From SZUA-309 sp965215995 (GTDB lineage: Bacteria > Pseudomonadota > Gammaproteobacteria > Pseudomonadales > Azotimanducaceae), in NCBI GenBank assembly GCA_965215995.1, contig OZ244128.1, positions 2,976,001 through 3,040,000 of the forward strand: 64,000 bases of DNA, read 5' to 3'. The notes beneath the pieces are model-generated. The model was not told the DNA's origin. It searched no databases and worked only from the letters and a program-made list of their open reading frames with translations. Below, one piece after another: positions 44,597 through 53,721 of this stretch (position 1 is its first letter; each line of letters starts with the position of its first letter). The position numbers and the translations under genes are program-made.

Positions 44597-45028
44597 TCAA
44601 CGAGGCGCCGTGAGCGATTTAGTCATGAAGGTGGCGTTGTCCGGACAGAGCTCTGCAAACTGGCGAGTCTGTTTGATGGCCGCCGGTGCTTCAGATCGAC
44701 TGATGACTTGCCAACCTCTGTCAGCAAAGAACGCTTCTGCGCTCTCCGTCAGCAGGTATAGATCGCGCACACGAAGTGCTTTGGCATGGTCTTCAGCTGC
44801 CTCCAGAAGAACTCCACCCAGACCGTTCTTTCGAGCAGCAGGTCTTACGACGAGGGAACGCAGCAACGCCTCGGCGCCATACGGCTCGAGCCCGACTACG
44901 CCGGTCGGTGTCGTGGCACTCCCCAGAAACAGGAAGTGATGGAGATCTGCGGGCAGGTCGTCTACCGGCAGCCCCGCGGCAAGCAGCAGAGGCTCGATAG
45001 CAGAGGCTTCCGGATTGATGCGGATATT
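44597..45028 (-). CDS. arsN2: ArsN2-like GNAT acetyltransferase
   Basis: 143 residues from ATG 45028. GNAT motif A is LRSLVVRPAARKNGLGGVLL, preceded by VGLEPYGAEALL, and then LTESAEAFFADRGWQVISR and AAIKQTRQFAELCPDNATFM, which match the arsenic-resistance acetyltransferase ArsN2. Family members acetylate arsenic compounds or related substrates with acetyl-CoA; no ars genes are nearby. Operon with the next two membrane genes; divergent from a MarR gene. Confidence 0.8.
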   Translation of the reverse strand, partial: NIRINPEASAIEPLLLAAGLPVDDLPADLHHFLFLGSATTPTGVVGLEPYGAEALLRSLVVRPAARKNGLGGVLLEAAEDHAKALRVRDLYLLTESAEAFFADRGWQVISRSEAPAAIKQTRQFAELCPDNATFMTKSLTAPR

Positions 45029-45134
45029 CATGGGCAGGGATGCTACGGGCTGTGTTGCTCGATCACCAGCATCAAAGAATACTTGCAATTGCTATTGTTG
45101 TGAGTGCAATATAAGTCCCGTAGTTTCTCCTCCC

Positions 45135-45584
45135 ATGGTGAAACGATCAGCAGGGACGAAGCGGCCGAAAGGCGTCCGAGAAGAGAGCGTCGGCTATCTG
45201 GTGAACCAGATGGCGGATCGAATGAATGCCTTGATGCGTGAGGAGCTCGAGCCTCTGGGGCTCGACATCCGATTCTTCGCCAATCTCATGACGCTGCTGA
45301 TTGAGGACGAGCTCAGTCAGGTGGAGCTTGGCGCGCGCGTTGGCGAGGCGCAGTACACGACCAGCAGGATCGTGGACGCGCTGGAGCGGGATGGGTTGGT
45401 GGAGCGTAAGCAGGATCCGAACAGCCGCAGAGCGCACCGGATCCTGCTTACCGAGAAAGGCAGACAACTGGCCGGGGAACTCCCTGCCCTTGTATCGCGG
45501 GTCAACGGAAAGGTCCTCGAGGAGCTTACGGAGAAGGAGCAGGCCCGCCTGGTCCAGCTGCTCCGGAAGGCGCTCCACGTTTAG
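45135..45584 (+). CDS. MarR-family regulator
   Basis: 149 residues from ATG 45135; the frame is open to 45015. The winged helix has DELSQVELGARVGEAQYTTSRIVDALERDGLVERKQDPNSRRAHRILLTEKG, a full MarR pattern. It binds DNA as a dimer. NnrU follows 20 bp later. The divergent space holds TTGCAATTGC and GTGCAATAT elements (about 45083-45112), candidate operator. Confidence 0.88.
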   Translation: MVKRSAGTKRPKGVREESVGYLVNQMADRMNALMREELEPLGLDIRFFANLMTLLIEDELSQVELGARVGEAQYTTSRIVDALERDGLVERKQDPNSRRAHRILLTEKGRQLAGELPALVSRVNGKVLEELTEKEQARLVQLLRKALHV

Positions 45585-45604
45585 TCAGTACACGAGGAAA
45601 GAAC

Positions 45605-46171
45605 ATGGCTTTACTGATCGCTGGCGTGCTCCTGTGGAGTGCCGTTCACTTCATTCCGACGCTCGGCCGCAGCCTCAAGGCTGCCCTCATCGCGGCAATG
45701 GGAGAAAGCGTTTATAGAGCCACGTTCTCGGCGGTTGTCGTTGCGTCTCTGGTGCTCATCGTCCTGGGTTGGCGCAGCACGCCGGAGGTTTACCTCTATC
45801 AGCTTCCCGCATGGGTGGGTGGCACTGCGTTTGCGTTGATGATCATTGCCTTTGTGCTGTTCGGCGCCGCGAAGCACGAGACGATCATCAAGCGATGGAT
45901 CCGACACCCACAACTGGCTTCGATTGTCGTCTGGTCTACGGCGCATCTGCTGACGAACGGGACAACCCGGGCTCTGGTGCTCTTCGGTGGGCTGGCTATC
46001 TGGGCGCTGATCGAGACGCCATTGATCAGTGCGCGGGAGGGTAGCTACGAGCGACCGGCGGCTCCAGGCGTCGGCGTGGAGTTGAAAGGGCTGGCGATCA
46101 GCGCGGTGATTTTCATTGCCGCGATGATTCTGCATCCCTATTTTGCCGGCGTTTCCCCCGTACCTAGGTGA
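45605..46171 (+). CDS. NnrU-family membrane protein
   Basis: 188 residues with about five membrane helices. WSAVHFIPTLGRSLKAAL, the GWRSTPEVYLY and IKRWIRHPQLASIVVWSTAHLLTNG regions are typical of NnrU, a protein first seen in denitrifier nitric-oxide gene clusters; its role is not clear. No denitrification genes are present here. It is probably cotranscribed with the MarR gene. Confidence 0.82.
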   Translation: MALLIAGVLLWSAVHFIPTLGRSLKAALIAAMGESVYRATFSAVVVASLVLIVLGWRSTPEVYLYQLPAWVGGTAFALMIIAFVLFGAAKHETIIKRWIRHPQLASIVVWSTAHLLTNGTTRALVLFGGLAIWALIETPLISAREGSYERPAAPGVGVELKGLAISAVIFIAAMILHPYFAGVSPVPR

Positions 46172-46231
46172 GTTGTCAGGCTCAATGGAACTGGCTAGGT
46201 TGTTGTCAGCCAGTGGCCTGGAGAGCTGACC

Positions 46232-46798
46232 ATGCTCAGCGTTGCGCTCAAGTACATCTCATATGCGCTTCTCACGTTGATCCTGCTATCGGTGGTGGGG
46301 ATCCTGATTGCACAGCGCTTGTCCGACGGCCCGATGGCATTTCTTCAGGGCGGTTCCTTCAGTAGCGGTGAGCTCGTCGAGGAGACTGTAGAAGACTGGT
46401 CTTTCGCGGCGGGTAAAGAGGTGGAATTTGAGCTGGTGGGGCACGGCACTTCACGGACAGCCGGATATATCATGCACGAAGGGCAGGCATACATGACCTG
46501 CGACCTTGGTTTCATGTGGAATCGCTTCGAAGGTCAACGACGGTTGATTCTGAACCTGATCTACGTCTTCAAGCGTTGGCATCAGGATGCTCTGGAGGAC
46601 GGACGGGCACTGATCCGTCATGAAGGGAAGATCTTTAAGACGAACTTCGTGAAGGTGGAGGATCCGGAGTTGGAGGCGGACCTGCGTGCAACGCTCGAAG
46701 ATCTGGCGAGGGAATGGATTGCGCCTGCCGAGCTGGGTCCGCCGCCTGCTGAAGAGCCGAACGACATCTGGTTCTTTCGGATGGACCCGAGAGTCTGA
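46232..46798 (+). CDS. Membrane-anchored protein, unknown function
   Basis: 188 residues. One N-terminal membrane helix (about 7-30) anchors a mixed alpha/beta domain with GKEVEFELVGHGTSRTAGYI and CDLGFMWNRFEGQRRLILNLI. The domain ends acidic and proline-rich (PPPAEEPNDIW). I recognise no family. It follows NnrU by 60 bp in the same direction. Confidence 0.6.
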   Translation: MLSVALKYISYALLTLILLSVVGILIAQRLSDGPMAFLQGGSFSSGELVEETVEDWSFAAGKEVEFELVGHGTSRTAGYIMHEGQAYMTCDLGFMWNRFEGQRRLILNLIYVFKRWHQDALEDGRALIRHEGKIFKTNFVKVEDPELEADLRATLEDLAREWIAPAELGPPPAEEPNDIWFFRMDPRV

Positions 46799-46832
46799 CG
46801 TTGCGTTGTGACTTGCAGCAGTAAAGGCAGCG

Positions 46833-47156
46833 TCAGTTCAGCGATTCAAGGCTGGCCTCCGGCTTAGGCCGGAGCTCGACCTTCCTGAGCCGCCCCTCCT
46901 CGAAACGCAATACTCGCCGGAACTTATTCGTGCCCTGCTCGTATACCCACTCAGTTACCTTTGCATCCACGCCAGGGACGTATTGCTGATCCCAGGCGTA
47001 CTCCAGATCCGGCTTGCCGCAGCGTTCCAGCACTTCGAAGAAGGTGAAGCCGCGCTGCACGATGTTCTCACCACATCGCATGTTGTCGGCGAGGGTGCTT
47101 GCTGAGGCGAGCACCAACAGAAGGGCGGCGATGGTATGCAGTTTGAGTTTGCTCAT
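46833..47156 (-). CDS. DUF2845 secreted protein
   Basis: 107 residues. Signal peptide (TIAALLLVLASASTLAD), then MRCGENIVQRGFTFFEVLERCGKPD, the DUF2845 hallmark with two cysteines, and a FEEGRLRKVEL strand. A small periplasmic protein of unknown function. Confidence 0.8.
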   Translation of the reverse strand: MSKLKLHTIAALLLVLASASTLADNMRCGENIVQRGFTFFEVLERCGKPDLEYAWDQQYVPGVDAKVTEWVYEQGTNKFRRVLRFEEGRLRKVELRPKPEASLESLN

Positions 47157-47194
47157 CCGTGCGCCTTTGATGACTACCGTCGCGAATTCTCGGG

Positions 47195-48322
47195 CTACAA
47201 GGGAAACGGGTCGTTGGATCTTCCTTCCTTCGCCCGTTCCTCGGCGACGATCTCATGCATGCCATCCCACTCGTGGTACATGTTCAGCAGCGCATATTTC
47301 GATCGTTCGTACTGCGCGTCGCCATCCGGGAAGTCGATGAAGCCTCCGTCCCAGAGGCGGTCTGGATGATCGGAGTTACCGACCACGCTGTGATGCGGGT
47401 TACGTTTTTTGTTGACGAGGGTGAAGATGGGGCTCTTGCGGGCGCTCGGACCGTTCTCGTTTCGTGAGCCGCCATGCGGAATGTGGTACATGGCGATCGT
47501 GGCATCGCCCGGTTTCATGAACACGGGCGTTGGTCGCGGCCACTTACGACCGTCGGGTGTAGTCTCCGAGGTCTCGTCAACAAACTGCTCGAGGATACGA
47601 TCCGGCAGGAAACGGAAGCCACAGCGATTTGGCACGTCGTGATTGAGGCGCGGCCAGCCTGGGCCGTCGATGCCGATGTGACCATTCACGCCGTACTGCC
47701 AGCGAAAGAACTCTTCGGCGGCATGATGGCCGCCTTTCAACACGTTTGTCTGGCCGCCGCCCGGCATGGTCTGGTCGCTCAGGCAGACGAACAGGAACGC
47801 CGTAAACCCACCCATGGAATTGGTCATGGCGGGATCGTGGAAAAGCGGCGAGAAGTTGATACCGACGTTCGCAGCCGTGCGGCCGACATCGCCCTTGCGC
47901 CCGGTGGAAATGTATCTGGCGTAGATCTCTTCCGGTGTGCCCTCTACAGGTTCCTGTGGCGTCTGATACAGAGCCTGGCCGTCTATATGCAGATCCACGC
48001 CGAAGTAAGGCAGATCTTTGTCCCGATAGCCCATAGGTGCGTAGTGGTCACCGGGTCTCTGACCTTTGACCCGCACGATGTGACGTGTGCCGGTAACCGG
48101 ATCAAACTCACCCATCAGCTCGTGCATGATGGGTGTCAGCGGTGACTTGTTTACCAGGTCGCAGAACTCAGACTCGTGGGTGAGGTCATCCGCACGCGAG
48201 GCCGACTTGTATCGATTCTGCGCGGTCCGGACCAGTTCTTCGGGAATGATGCTTTCCAGAATGAAGAACCCATCCCGGTAGAACTGTCGTTTCTCGTCGT
48301 CGGTGAGGCTTGTCTTCGTCAT
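47195..48322 (-). CDS. Phytanoyl-CoA dioxygenase family protein
   Basis: 375 residues from ATG 48322; the frame is open to 48358. FYRDGFFILESIIPEE is the usual start. The iron site is FGVDLHIDGQALY (HxD) with the distal His probably in MYHIPHGGSRNENGPSARKS, followed by the Arg/Ser pair for 2-oxoglutarate. It is longer than the family member at 16069. It lies 23 bp after the 160-residue membrane protein gene and is probably in its operon. Confidence 0.85.
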   Translation of the reverse strand: MTKTSLTDDEKRQFYRDGFFILESIIPEELVRTAQNRYKSASRADDLTHESEFCDLVNKSPLTPIMHELMGEFDPVTGTRHIVRVKGQRPGDHYAPMGYRDKDLPYFGVDLHIDGQALYQTPQEPVEGTPEEIYARYISTGRKGDVGRTAANVGINFSPLFHDPAMTNSMGGFTAFLFVCLSDQTMPGGGQTNVLKGGHHAAEEFFRWQYGVNGHIGIDGPGWPRLNHDVPNRCGFRFLPDRILEQFVDETSETTPDGRKWPRPTPVFMKPGDATIAMYHIPHGGSRNENGPSARKSPIFTLVNKKRNPHHSVVGNSDHPDRLWDGGFIDFPDGDAQYERSKYALLNMYHEWDGMHEIVAEERAKEGRSNDPFPL

Positions 48323-48345
48323 CACGTTGCTCCTGAGCTCCCAAC

Positions 48346-48828
48346 CTACAGCCCACACACACCCGTTACGTAGTCATAGAATCCTGGCAGTCGATCTTCC
48401 TTGTTCGATTTCCAGACTTGCACGAGGCTGGGGTGGCGGTCGATCAGCTTGCAAAGACTACGAACGTAGTAGTCGGCTTCCTGCTGGTTGATGACGCCCT
48501 TATCGTAGTACTTCCATGCCGCTTCATTCACGTTGATCACGTACTCGAGCAACACGAAAAAAGTCCAGCGATCATCCTCACTCAGTGACTCGAAGTCAGA
48601 CAGCGCCTGGCCGAACACCCTGGATAGCTCGGGATTCTCAGCCATCGCAAGACCCATCTCGTTCGTCATGCCGTAGACCGTTGCGACTGCCTCGGTCTCT
48701 GCGATGTCGTTAGCGCGTTTCAACTCGTAGCCAAGGAACACGAGTGACACGATGATTCCAATAATCCCCACGATTTCCACGACTCGACCGAAATCGGTTG
48801 TGTTCGTGTTGCTCGATGATGTCGGCAT
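48346..48828 (-). CDS. Single-helix membrane protein, unknown function
   Basis: 160 residues. One hydrophobic helix (EIVGIIGIIVSLVFLGYEL, about 17-35) and a helical cytoplasmic or periplasmic domain with VINVNEAAWKYYDKGVINQQEADYYV. Such small proteins are common in marine Gammaproteobacteria but their job is unknown. Upstream lies the Hsp20 promoter on the other strand. Confidence 0.6.
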   Translation of the reverse strand: MPTSSSNTNTTDFGRVVEIVGIIGIIVSLVFLGYELKRANDIAETEAVATVYGMTNEMGLAMAENPELSRVFGQALSDFESLSEDDRWTFFVLLEYVINVNEAAWKYYDKGVINQQEADYYVRSLCKLIDRHPSLVQVWKSNKEDRLPGFYDYVTGVCGL

Positions 48829-48949
48829 CTAATTTCCCTACTGGACTCGTGCTCGACGTTCGTTAAGGCCTCAGATGGGCAGTTTCCGATCTCCAGATCA
48901 GATGTTAGCTGAAACGATGCCTGCGAGAGGAATCAGGTGCTCCGGGGCC

Positions 48950-48978
48950 CTTGAAAAGGAAAATCGCCGTCCCTATAT
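48950..48978 (+). promoter_or_regulatory. Sigma-32-type heat-shock promoter
   Basis: CTTGAAA (48950-48956) and CCCTATAT (48971-48978), 14 bp apart, match the heat-shock consensus CTTGAAA and CCCCATNT with one mismatch. A 5-bp hairpin GCTTC/GAAGC follows at 49010-49026 in the leader. Confidence 0.75.
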
Positions 48979-49067
48979 CTTCTTTGCCTCATATTGAGAG
49001 GTGCTGAACGCTTCTGTTTTGGAAGCAATTTTTGTTCATAACCCAATGAATGGAGGTTGTTTTTACT

Positions 49068-49532
49068 ATGGCAACGTTTGATATTTCTCCCCTCTTTCGC
49101 TCGACTTCCGTCGGTTTCGATCGAGCCTGGAATCAGCTGAATACCGTCATGAATCTTGATAATTCCGGTTACCCGGCCTACGACATTCTGCGGACCGGGG
49201 AAGAGGAGTTTCGGATCAGCATCTCGGTTCCCGGCTTCAGGCGGGAAGACATCACTATCGAGACCAGAGATGGCTCGGTGTTGGTGAAGGGCGATCGCCA
49301 TGTCGACCCGAACCACAACGGCTATCTCTACCGTGGCATCGACCTGCAGGACTTTCAGCGGGTGTTCCAGCTGCCGGAGCACGTCAAGGTGAGAGGCGCG
49401 CGGCTTGAAGCGGGCATGCTCCATATCGAGCTGTATCGTGAGCTTCCAGAGGCGCTCCGCCCACGTCGGATCAAAATCGAGACTGAAGACGAGGCTCAGC
49501 CGGTTCTGGAAGATACTTCCAAGGCGGCGTAG
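49068..49532 (+). CDS. Hsp20/alpha-crystallin small heat-shock protein (IbpA-like)
   Basis: 154 residues from ATG 49068, with GGAGG upstream. N-terminal FRSTSVGFDRAWNQLN fits class A IbpA. The alpha-crystallin domain includes ISVPGFRREDITIETRDGSVLVKGDR and ends with LEAGMLHIELYRELPE. The C-terminal motif RRIKIE carries the I-x-I-type element. A chaperone holding unfolded proteins; the 100-nt leader and sigma-32-type promoter fit heat induction. Confidence 0.93.
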   Translation: MATFDISPLFRSTSVGFDRAWNQLNTVMNLDNSGYPAYDILRTGEEEFRISISVPGFRREDITIETRDGSVLVKGDRHVDPNHNGYLYRGIDLQDFQRVFQLPEHVKVRGARLEAGMLHIELYRELPEALRPRRIKIETEDEAQPVLEDTSKAA

Positions 49533-49543
49533 CCACAATGAAG

Positions 49544-49567
49544 CGCGGGGGTGTCCTCACCCCCGCG
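49544..49567. terminator. Strong hairpin after hsp20, between convergent genes
   Basis: CGCGGGGGTG (49544-49553) pairs perfectly with CACCCCCGCG (49558-49567) around TCCT. It lies 11 bp after the Hsp20 stop. No T-run follows, so it may be factor-aided or bidirectional. Confidence 0.7.
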
Positions 49568-49592
49568 TACTCACTGTGAGCATTGGTCTCGG

Positions 49593-50684
49593 TTAGCGAT
49601 CCGCATCTCCGGAATGCCACCAATCCAGCCACGCCTGCTGGTTCTTTCCATGGTCCATACCGGTCAACGCCACCAGCTCGCGACGTGCGAGCTTACGGCG
49701 CTGAGGTACCCGGTCTTTCAGAGCGCCGATCAAGGGTTCGATGACTTGCTCCCCACCGATCTCTGCAAGGGCCATTACTGCGAAGCCGCGATTGAGAGGT
49801 TCTTTGTCATTGCGGAGCACAAAAGTAAGCGCCTCGATGGCCTTCTCGTCGCGTAGATGTCCGAGAGATCGGATGGCCATTCGCCGTGGAAACCAGGTCT
49901 TGGCTGTCAGTCTTCCTTTCTCATCCGGTGCTATTGCGGCCAGCAGGGCGTCGAGCACTTCGGGTCCTCCGATCCTGGCCAGTGCCCAGGCAGCCTCCAC
50001 ACCCGGAGAGGTTGTCACCAGGGTCCGATATTCCTTGGCTGTGACCTCACCAGTAGATTCATCCCGAGTCTGCAGTGCCGCGGCCAGCACGGCGAAGTCA
50101 CCCTCGAAGCTGCGATACAACCCTGTCCGGTCCGGAATGTGGTACAGCTCGTCGCCTCCGATGAGCTCCAGATCCTCGGCCGCCGAGTGAGTCACGTTGA
50201 AAGCGGGGTAGTCATTCAGCCCACCGGCGACGATTCGGTAAGGCAGCTCGCGAAATGTGTTTCGGAACTGATGGACCGGATCCATGTCGTCATCTGCATG
50301 GAAGTGACTGGTCAAGTCCGTCAGCGTTGTGGAGGTGGCACGAATCTCCACACCGCGAAGCCGTGGTGTTCGAAACGTCCACAAATTACCCGGGTAAACA
50401 CGCAGAGCCTGGCGCGTCTTGTTCTTCCCGATATCCAGATCGGTGAGTGTCTCCATGAGCGCAGGTATCGCCGGTGTTGCGGCGCCACCTCGAAGGCCTA
50501 AAGCGTGTGCGGCACAGGCTCTTGTTTCAGGGTTCGGTGCTGCCAACTCTCCGGTCAGACTCGATATGGAAGCATCTGGATCACAGGAGGTGCCACGATG
50601 CTCGACTTCAACCTCTATCGTCGAGGCTACCCCTACGGCGAAAGTAAGTGTGTAGCTGGCTAGGAAAGCGGCAATTCTTCTCAC
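49593..50684 (-). CDS. HEAT-repeat protein, exported
   Basis: 363 residues, GTG start behind GAGGTG. A short signal-like N-terminus (FLASYTLTFAVGVAST). A first HEAT-like unit (RACAAHALGLRGGAATPAIPALMETL) is followed by a unique middle region and then at least four C-terminal repeats (AAWALARIGGPEVLDALLAAI, IRSLGHLRDEKAIEALTFVL, VMALAEIGGEQVIEPLIGAL). Repeats of this kind bind other proteins; partner unknown. Confidence 0.75.
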   Translation of the reverse strand: MRRIAAFLASYTLTFAVGVASTIEVEVEHRGTSCDPDASISSLTGELAAPNPETRACAAHALGLRGGAATPAIPALMETLTDLDIGKNKTRQALRVYPGNLWTFRTPRLRGVEIRATSTTLTDLTSHFHADDDMDPVHQFRNTFRELPYRIVAGGLNDYPAFNVTHSAAEDLELIGGDELYHIPDRTGLYRSFEGDFAVLAAALQTRDESTGEVTAKEYRTLVTTSPGVEAAWALARIGGPEVLDALLAAIAPDEKGRLTAKTWFPRRMAIRSLGHLRDEKAIEALTFVLRNDKEPLNRGFAVMALAEIGGEQVIEPLIGALKDRVPQRRKLARRELVALTGMDHGKNQQAWLDWWHSGDADR

Positions 50685-50775
50685 CAGAACACCTCGGAGA
50701 CAGGTCCCTTTCGATCCTGTAGCAGAATCTTTCGGCCGTCAATTCCGTTGGTTCCGCGGTGAACTCAGCGGCCGA

Positions 50776-50997
50776 TCAGGACGTTGGTCTGGCGTGCCAG
50801 CCGCCGTTGTCTTCATCAGGAGGATCGTCCTGCAATCCACTGAGCACCTGATGCAGACGAAGCCAACAGCCTGAGTGACTGCCTTCCCGGCGAGCGAAGA
50901 AGTACACCTCGTTCCCTTGCACTTCCGTTCGCTCGATAGTGAGCACCATGTGGCGAATCAGGACTCGTTTGCCGATGTAGCCTTGAAGCGGATCCAT
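50776..50997 (-). CDS. Small protein of unknown function
   Basis: 73 residues from ATG 50997, preceded by TAGGGAT; a longer TTG frame reaches 51156. IGKRVLIRHMVLTIERTEVQGNEVYFFARREG is beta-rich and ends with an acidic tail. No family recognised. The gene may be real because it is placed between two leftward units, but evidence is thin. Confidence 0.4.
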   Translation of the reverse strand: MDPLQGYIGKRVLIRHMVLTIERTEVQGNEVYFFARREGSHSGCWLRLHQVLSGLQDDPPDEDNGGWHARPTS

Positions 50998-51178
50998 ATC
51001 CCTAAATACTGCGAAACGGGATAAGGCGTATTCTGGCAGAGCCAAATCACGACTCCACGACGGAGTTGTGAAGCGCATCAAGCGTTTTGTAGCGATCCGA
51101 CCAGCGGTAGAGGCTACCGGATGAACCGTAGCCCTTTGTTCGAAAACGCTGGCCAACTCCTGAAAGTCAGGAGCCAGG

Positions 51179-52174
51179 CTAGTCCATCACACAGCGCAGA
51201 AAGTGCGAATCACGAACCGGGCCGACCAGAAGTTGGTTGCGCCAGGTCGCCGCCACCGCGGCCGCGGACAACAACGGACCAGGATCTTCGAGGAGCGTTG
51301 TTACGGGGGAATCGCGATCCGGCTGAAATCGCACGACTCGACTCGGTGCCGTGGGTGACGAGCCGCTCAGATGAGCAAGCGCCTCGAAGGCCTTAGGGTG
51401 CAGAGCAGCGAGTATTCCCTCTGTTGTTATGGTGAGGTTGTCCACGCCTCCGGGCAGGGGCAGAGATCGGGTGTGGGTCAGCGTCCCGTCCGCATGGCGC
51501 TCATAGACCAGCACTTCCCATGAGGAAATGCTGCCCACGTACATCGTGCTCGTCTGCTGATCGAACGCTATGCCGTTGGCGTAGGGGATATCGGTTGCCA
51601 CAGGCTGGCTCGAGCCGTTCGCGAAGTGGACGACGCTTCCAGAGCCGATTCGAAACAGGGTCTCCAACCAGCGCATGACCGAGTTCGGCGCGGATGCGTG
51701 AGTGCTGGTTGCGTAGAACTCTTCTGGCCCCAAGGCGACCACGTTGTTGGGGTATGGCAGGTCCGGACTGGCCGTTCGCCCGGCTGGGATGAGACCCGCC
51801 GGTACGATATCGAACCACTCGATCTCACTCGTTGCCCGATTGACCACAAAGAGTCGCTGCGGGTCGGTGGAGTCCAACAACGAAAGGCCCAGGGGCAGAA
51901 AGCCCTCTTCCCGGCGGTAAACCAACTGCGGTTTGGTATCAGGGCTGGTCAGGTCGAGTGTGTAAATGCCAGCCGTGTCAGAGTTGAAGCTCGACAGATA
52001 GGCGATGCCTCGAACAGGGTCGATGGCGATGTCTTCTGCCCCAGGCACCCCTGCGACCCGCTGGCATTGGCCCGGAGCGATTTCATCCATCTGAATCCAG
52101 AAACCGGTGCCTGCCAGTATGTAGGCGGTGGTCGCGATCAGCACCAGCAGGAACGCTGTGATCAAGCGAATCAC
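51179..52174 (-). CDS. Paraoxonase/SMP-30-like beta-propeller protein, membrane-anchored
   Basis: 331 residues, GTG start in a 4-bp overlap with the hydrolase stop. An uncleaved N-terminal helix (about 4-22) anchors a six-blade propeller with GAEDIAID, PYPNNVVAL, PYANGIAFD and GGVDNLTITTEG, the Asn/Asp calcium-site strands of paraoxonase and SMP-30 lactonases. Likely a periplasmic arylesterase or lactonase. Last gene of the TetR operon. Confidence 0.8.
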   Translation of the reverse strand: MIRLITAFLLVLIATTAYILAGTGFWIQMDEIAPGQCQRVAGVPGAEDIAIDPVRGIAYLSSFNSDTAGIYTLDLTSPDTKPQLVYRREEGFLPLGLSLLDSTDPQRLFVVNRATSEIEWFDIVPAGLIPAGRTASPDLPYPNNVVALGPEEFYATSTHASAPNSVMRWLETLFRIGSGSVVHFANGSSQPVATDIPYANGIAFDQQTSTMYVGSISSWEVLVYERHADGTLTHTRSLPLPGGVDNLTITTEGILAALHPKAFEALAHLSGSSPTAPSRVVRFQPDRDSPVTTLLEDPGPLLSAAAVAATWRNQLLVGPVRDSHFLRCVMD

Positions 52175-53112
52175 GCTACGCAGCCCCGCTCGAAGTCAGC
52201 GATCAACTCGGCCAGCCGCTCGGCACGGGTGACGACGACAGCATGACCTGCCTGTTCGATCTCGACGAGTTGCGCGTTGGGGACTGCGCCAGCGACGTAT
52301 CGTGCGTTGTCGATGCTGACGATCTGATCAGCAACACCGTGGATGACCAGCGTGCAGGCTGCCACGTTCTGTGGTTGGTAGTTTTCAAAACGAAGGTAGC
52401 GTTCGGCGCTTTCTCGCCGCCAGTTGGTCGGCACGCCAGGCAGTGCCAGGGAAGCCAACAGGCTGCTTTTTTCCTCGGAGGTCATCTGTTCCGGATATTC
52501 GAGGCTGGCAAACACCCGCTCGGCGGCGGGCACCGCCAGAAGATCCATGCCGAATATCCAGCGCAGTACCAGGGGTGAAGAGAGCAGACCGCCGCCGCCA
52601 GCAGCTCGGCGTGCGGGATCGCCGACACTGGCAATCAAGGCCAGCCTGGGGAACTTCTCCGGCGCCAGAACATTCGCTTCCATGGCCACACCGCCACCGT
52701 ACGAATAGCCGACAAGAAGCGGCTCGTGCAGATCGAGGGTTTCTACCAGGTCGATGAGATCCACAGCATGTTGCCGGGGGTTTGCGGGCGTGCTTGCCGG
52801 GCGTTGCCCCGAATGCCCCCAGCCCATGCGGTCGTAGCTGACGACCTGAAAACCCTGGCCCATCAGCGCGTCAGCGAGGGGCTGCATCATGCTCAGCGAA
52901 CCGGGATTGCCATGGATGAGCACCGCGACCCGGCCATTGTGCTGGTTCTCCGGTGAGATTTTCACGTTCAGATACCCATCACTCACAGGCACATTTCGAG
53001 CAGGCAGGTGTGCAGCGTCCTGGAAACTCGCCAAGCCCAGCCAGGGAGTGACAAATGGCGCCAACAGGAGCAGGACGATGGCAACGATGACGACGAGGAT
53101 CTTCCTGATCAT
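52171..53112 (-). CDS. Alpha/beta hydrolase, membrane-anchored
   Basis: 313 residues from ATG 53112, in a 4-bp overlap with the TetR stop. One N-terminal helix (VVIVAIVLLLLAPFVTPWL). Oxyanion region HGNPGSL, nucleophile VGYSYGGGVAM, acid probably Asp in HGVADQIVSIDN, His in QAGHAVVVTR. Hydrolysis at the inner membrane, periplasmic side. Translationally coupled on both sides. Confidence 0.88.
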   Translation of the reverse strand: MIRKILVVIVAIVLLLLAPFVTPWLGLASFQDAAHLPARNVPVSDGYLNVKISPENQHNGRVAVLIHGNPGSLSMMQPLADALMGQGFQVVSYDRMGWGHSGQRPASTPANPRQHAVDLIDLVETLDLHEPLLVGYSYGGGVAMEANVLAPEKFPRLALIASVGDPARRAAGGGGLLSSPLVLRWIFGMDLLAVPAAERVFASLEYPEQMTSEEKSSLLASLALPGVPTNWRRESAERYLRFENYQPQNVAACTLVIHGVADQIVSIDNARYVAGAVPNAQLVEIEQAGHAVVVTRAERLAELIADFERGCVA

Positions 53113-53693
53113 GGGCTTTGTCCGTTCAGCAGATTGGTGACTTCTCTTTGAGCCGCGCGCGATACCTGATCTGCTGTGTCGTTGTCGCCGCAGGCCGCGC
53201 TGACCAGCAACCCACCCACGCACAAAGCCAGCGCGGCCTGGGCCCGCTTTTCATCCAATCCAGGGTTTTCCCGGCGTAGCTCCGAGACGATGTGATCCAC
53301 AGTCCTGGCGTAAGCCTGTTTTGCGTCATCGCCGCCACGCACGGTGTCCATGGCCAGTGTGGCCAGCGAGCAACCCCGCATGACGCCGGGGCGATTGGGC
53401 GGGTGCAGGTATTCCCGGGCGACCTTTGCACCCTGCTGCAACAGGCGTTCTGGTGATCTGGCATTCCGATCGGCCAAGCGCCGGATGAAGTCGTGAGGCC
53501 CTTCCATCACTGCCTCGAACAAAGCCCGCTTGGACTTGAAATGGGCGTAGAAGGTCCCCCGGGTCAGTCCGGCAGCTTGGCAGACCTCGTCGATGCCGAC
53601 ACCGTCGTAGCCGCGTTGGCGAAACAGCGATGCTGCCGCCTGTTGGATGGCGGCTCGGGACTTCTCTTTGTGTGCTGCGCTATACCGAGCCAT
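53109..53693 (-). CDS. TetR/AcrR-family regulator
   Basis: 194 residues. N-terminal IQQAAASLFRQRGYDGVGIDEVCQAAGLTRGTFYAHFKSKRALFEAV is a full TetR helix-turn-helix. AALALCVGGLLVSAAC lies in the ligand domain. First gene of a coupled operon with the hydrolase and paraoxonase-like genes. The 94-bp region to the divergent GST gene has a perfect 10-bp dyad, its likely operator. Confidence 0.92.
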   Translation of the reverse strand: MARYSAAHKEKSRAAIQQAAASLFRQRGYDGVGIDEVCQAAGLTRGTFYAHFKSKRALFEAVMEGPHDFIRRLADRNARSPERLLQQGAKVAREYLHPPNRPGVMRGCSLATLAMDTVRGGDDAKQAYARTVDHIVSELRRENPGLDEKRAQAALALCVGGLLVSAACGDNDTADQVSRAAQREVTNLLNGQSP

Positions 53694-53721
53694 TCATGGG
53701 AGCTCTATTTGATGTTCGCCG

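Noticed and set aside
2631..48322. A natural-product gene cluster built from P450s, methyltransferases and dioxygenases
   Set aside because: No polyketide, peptide or terpene core synthase and the genes lie in many opposing units.
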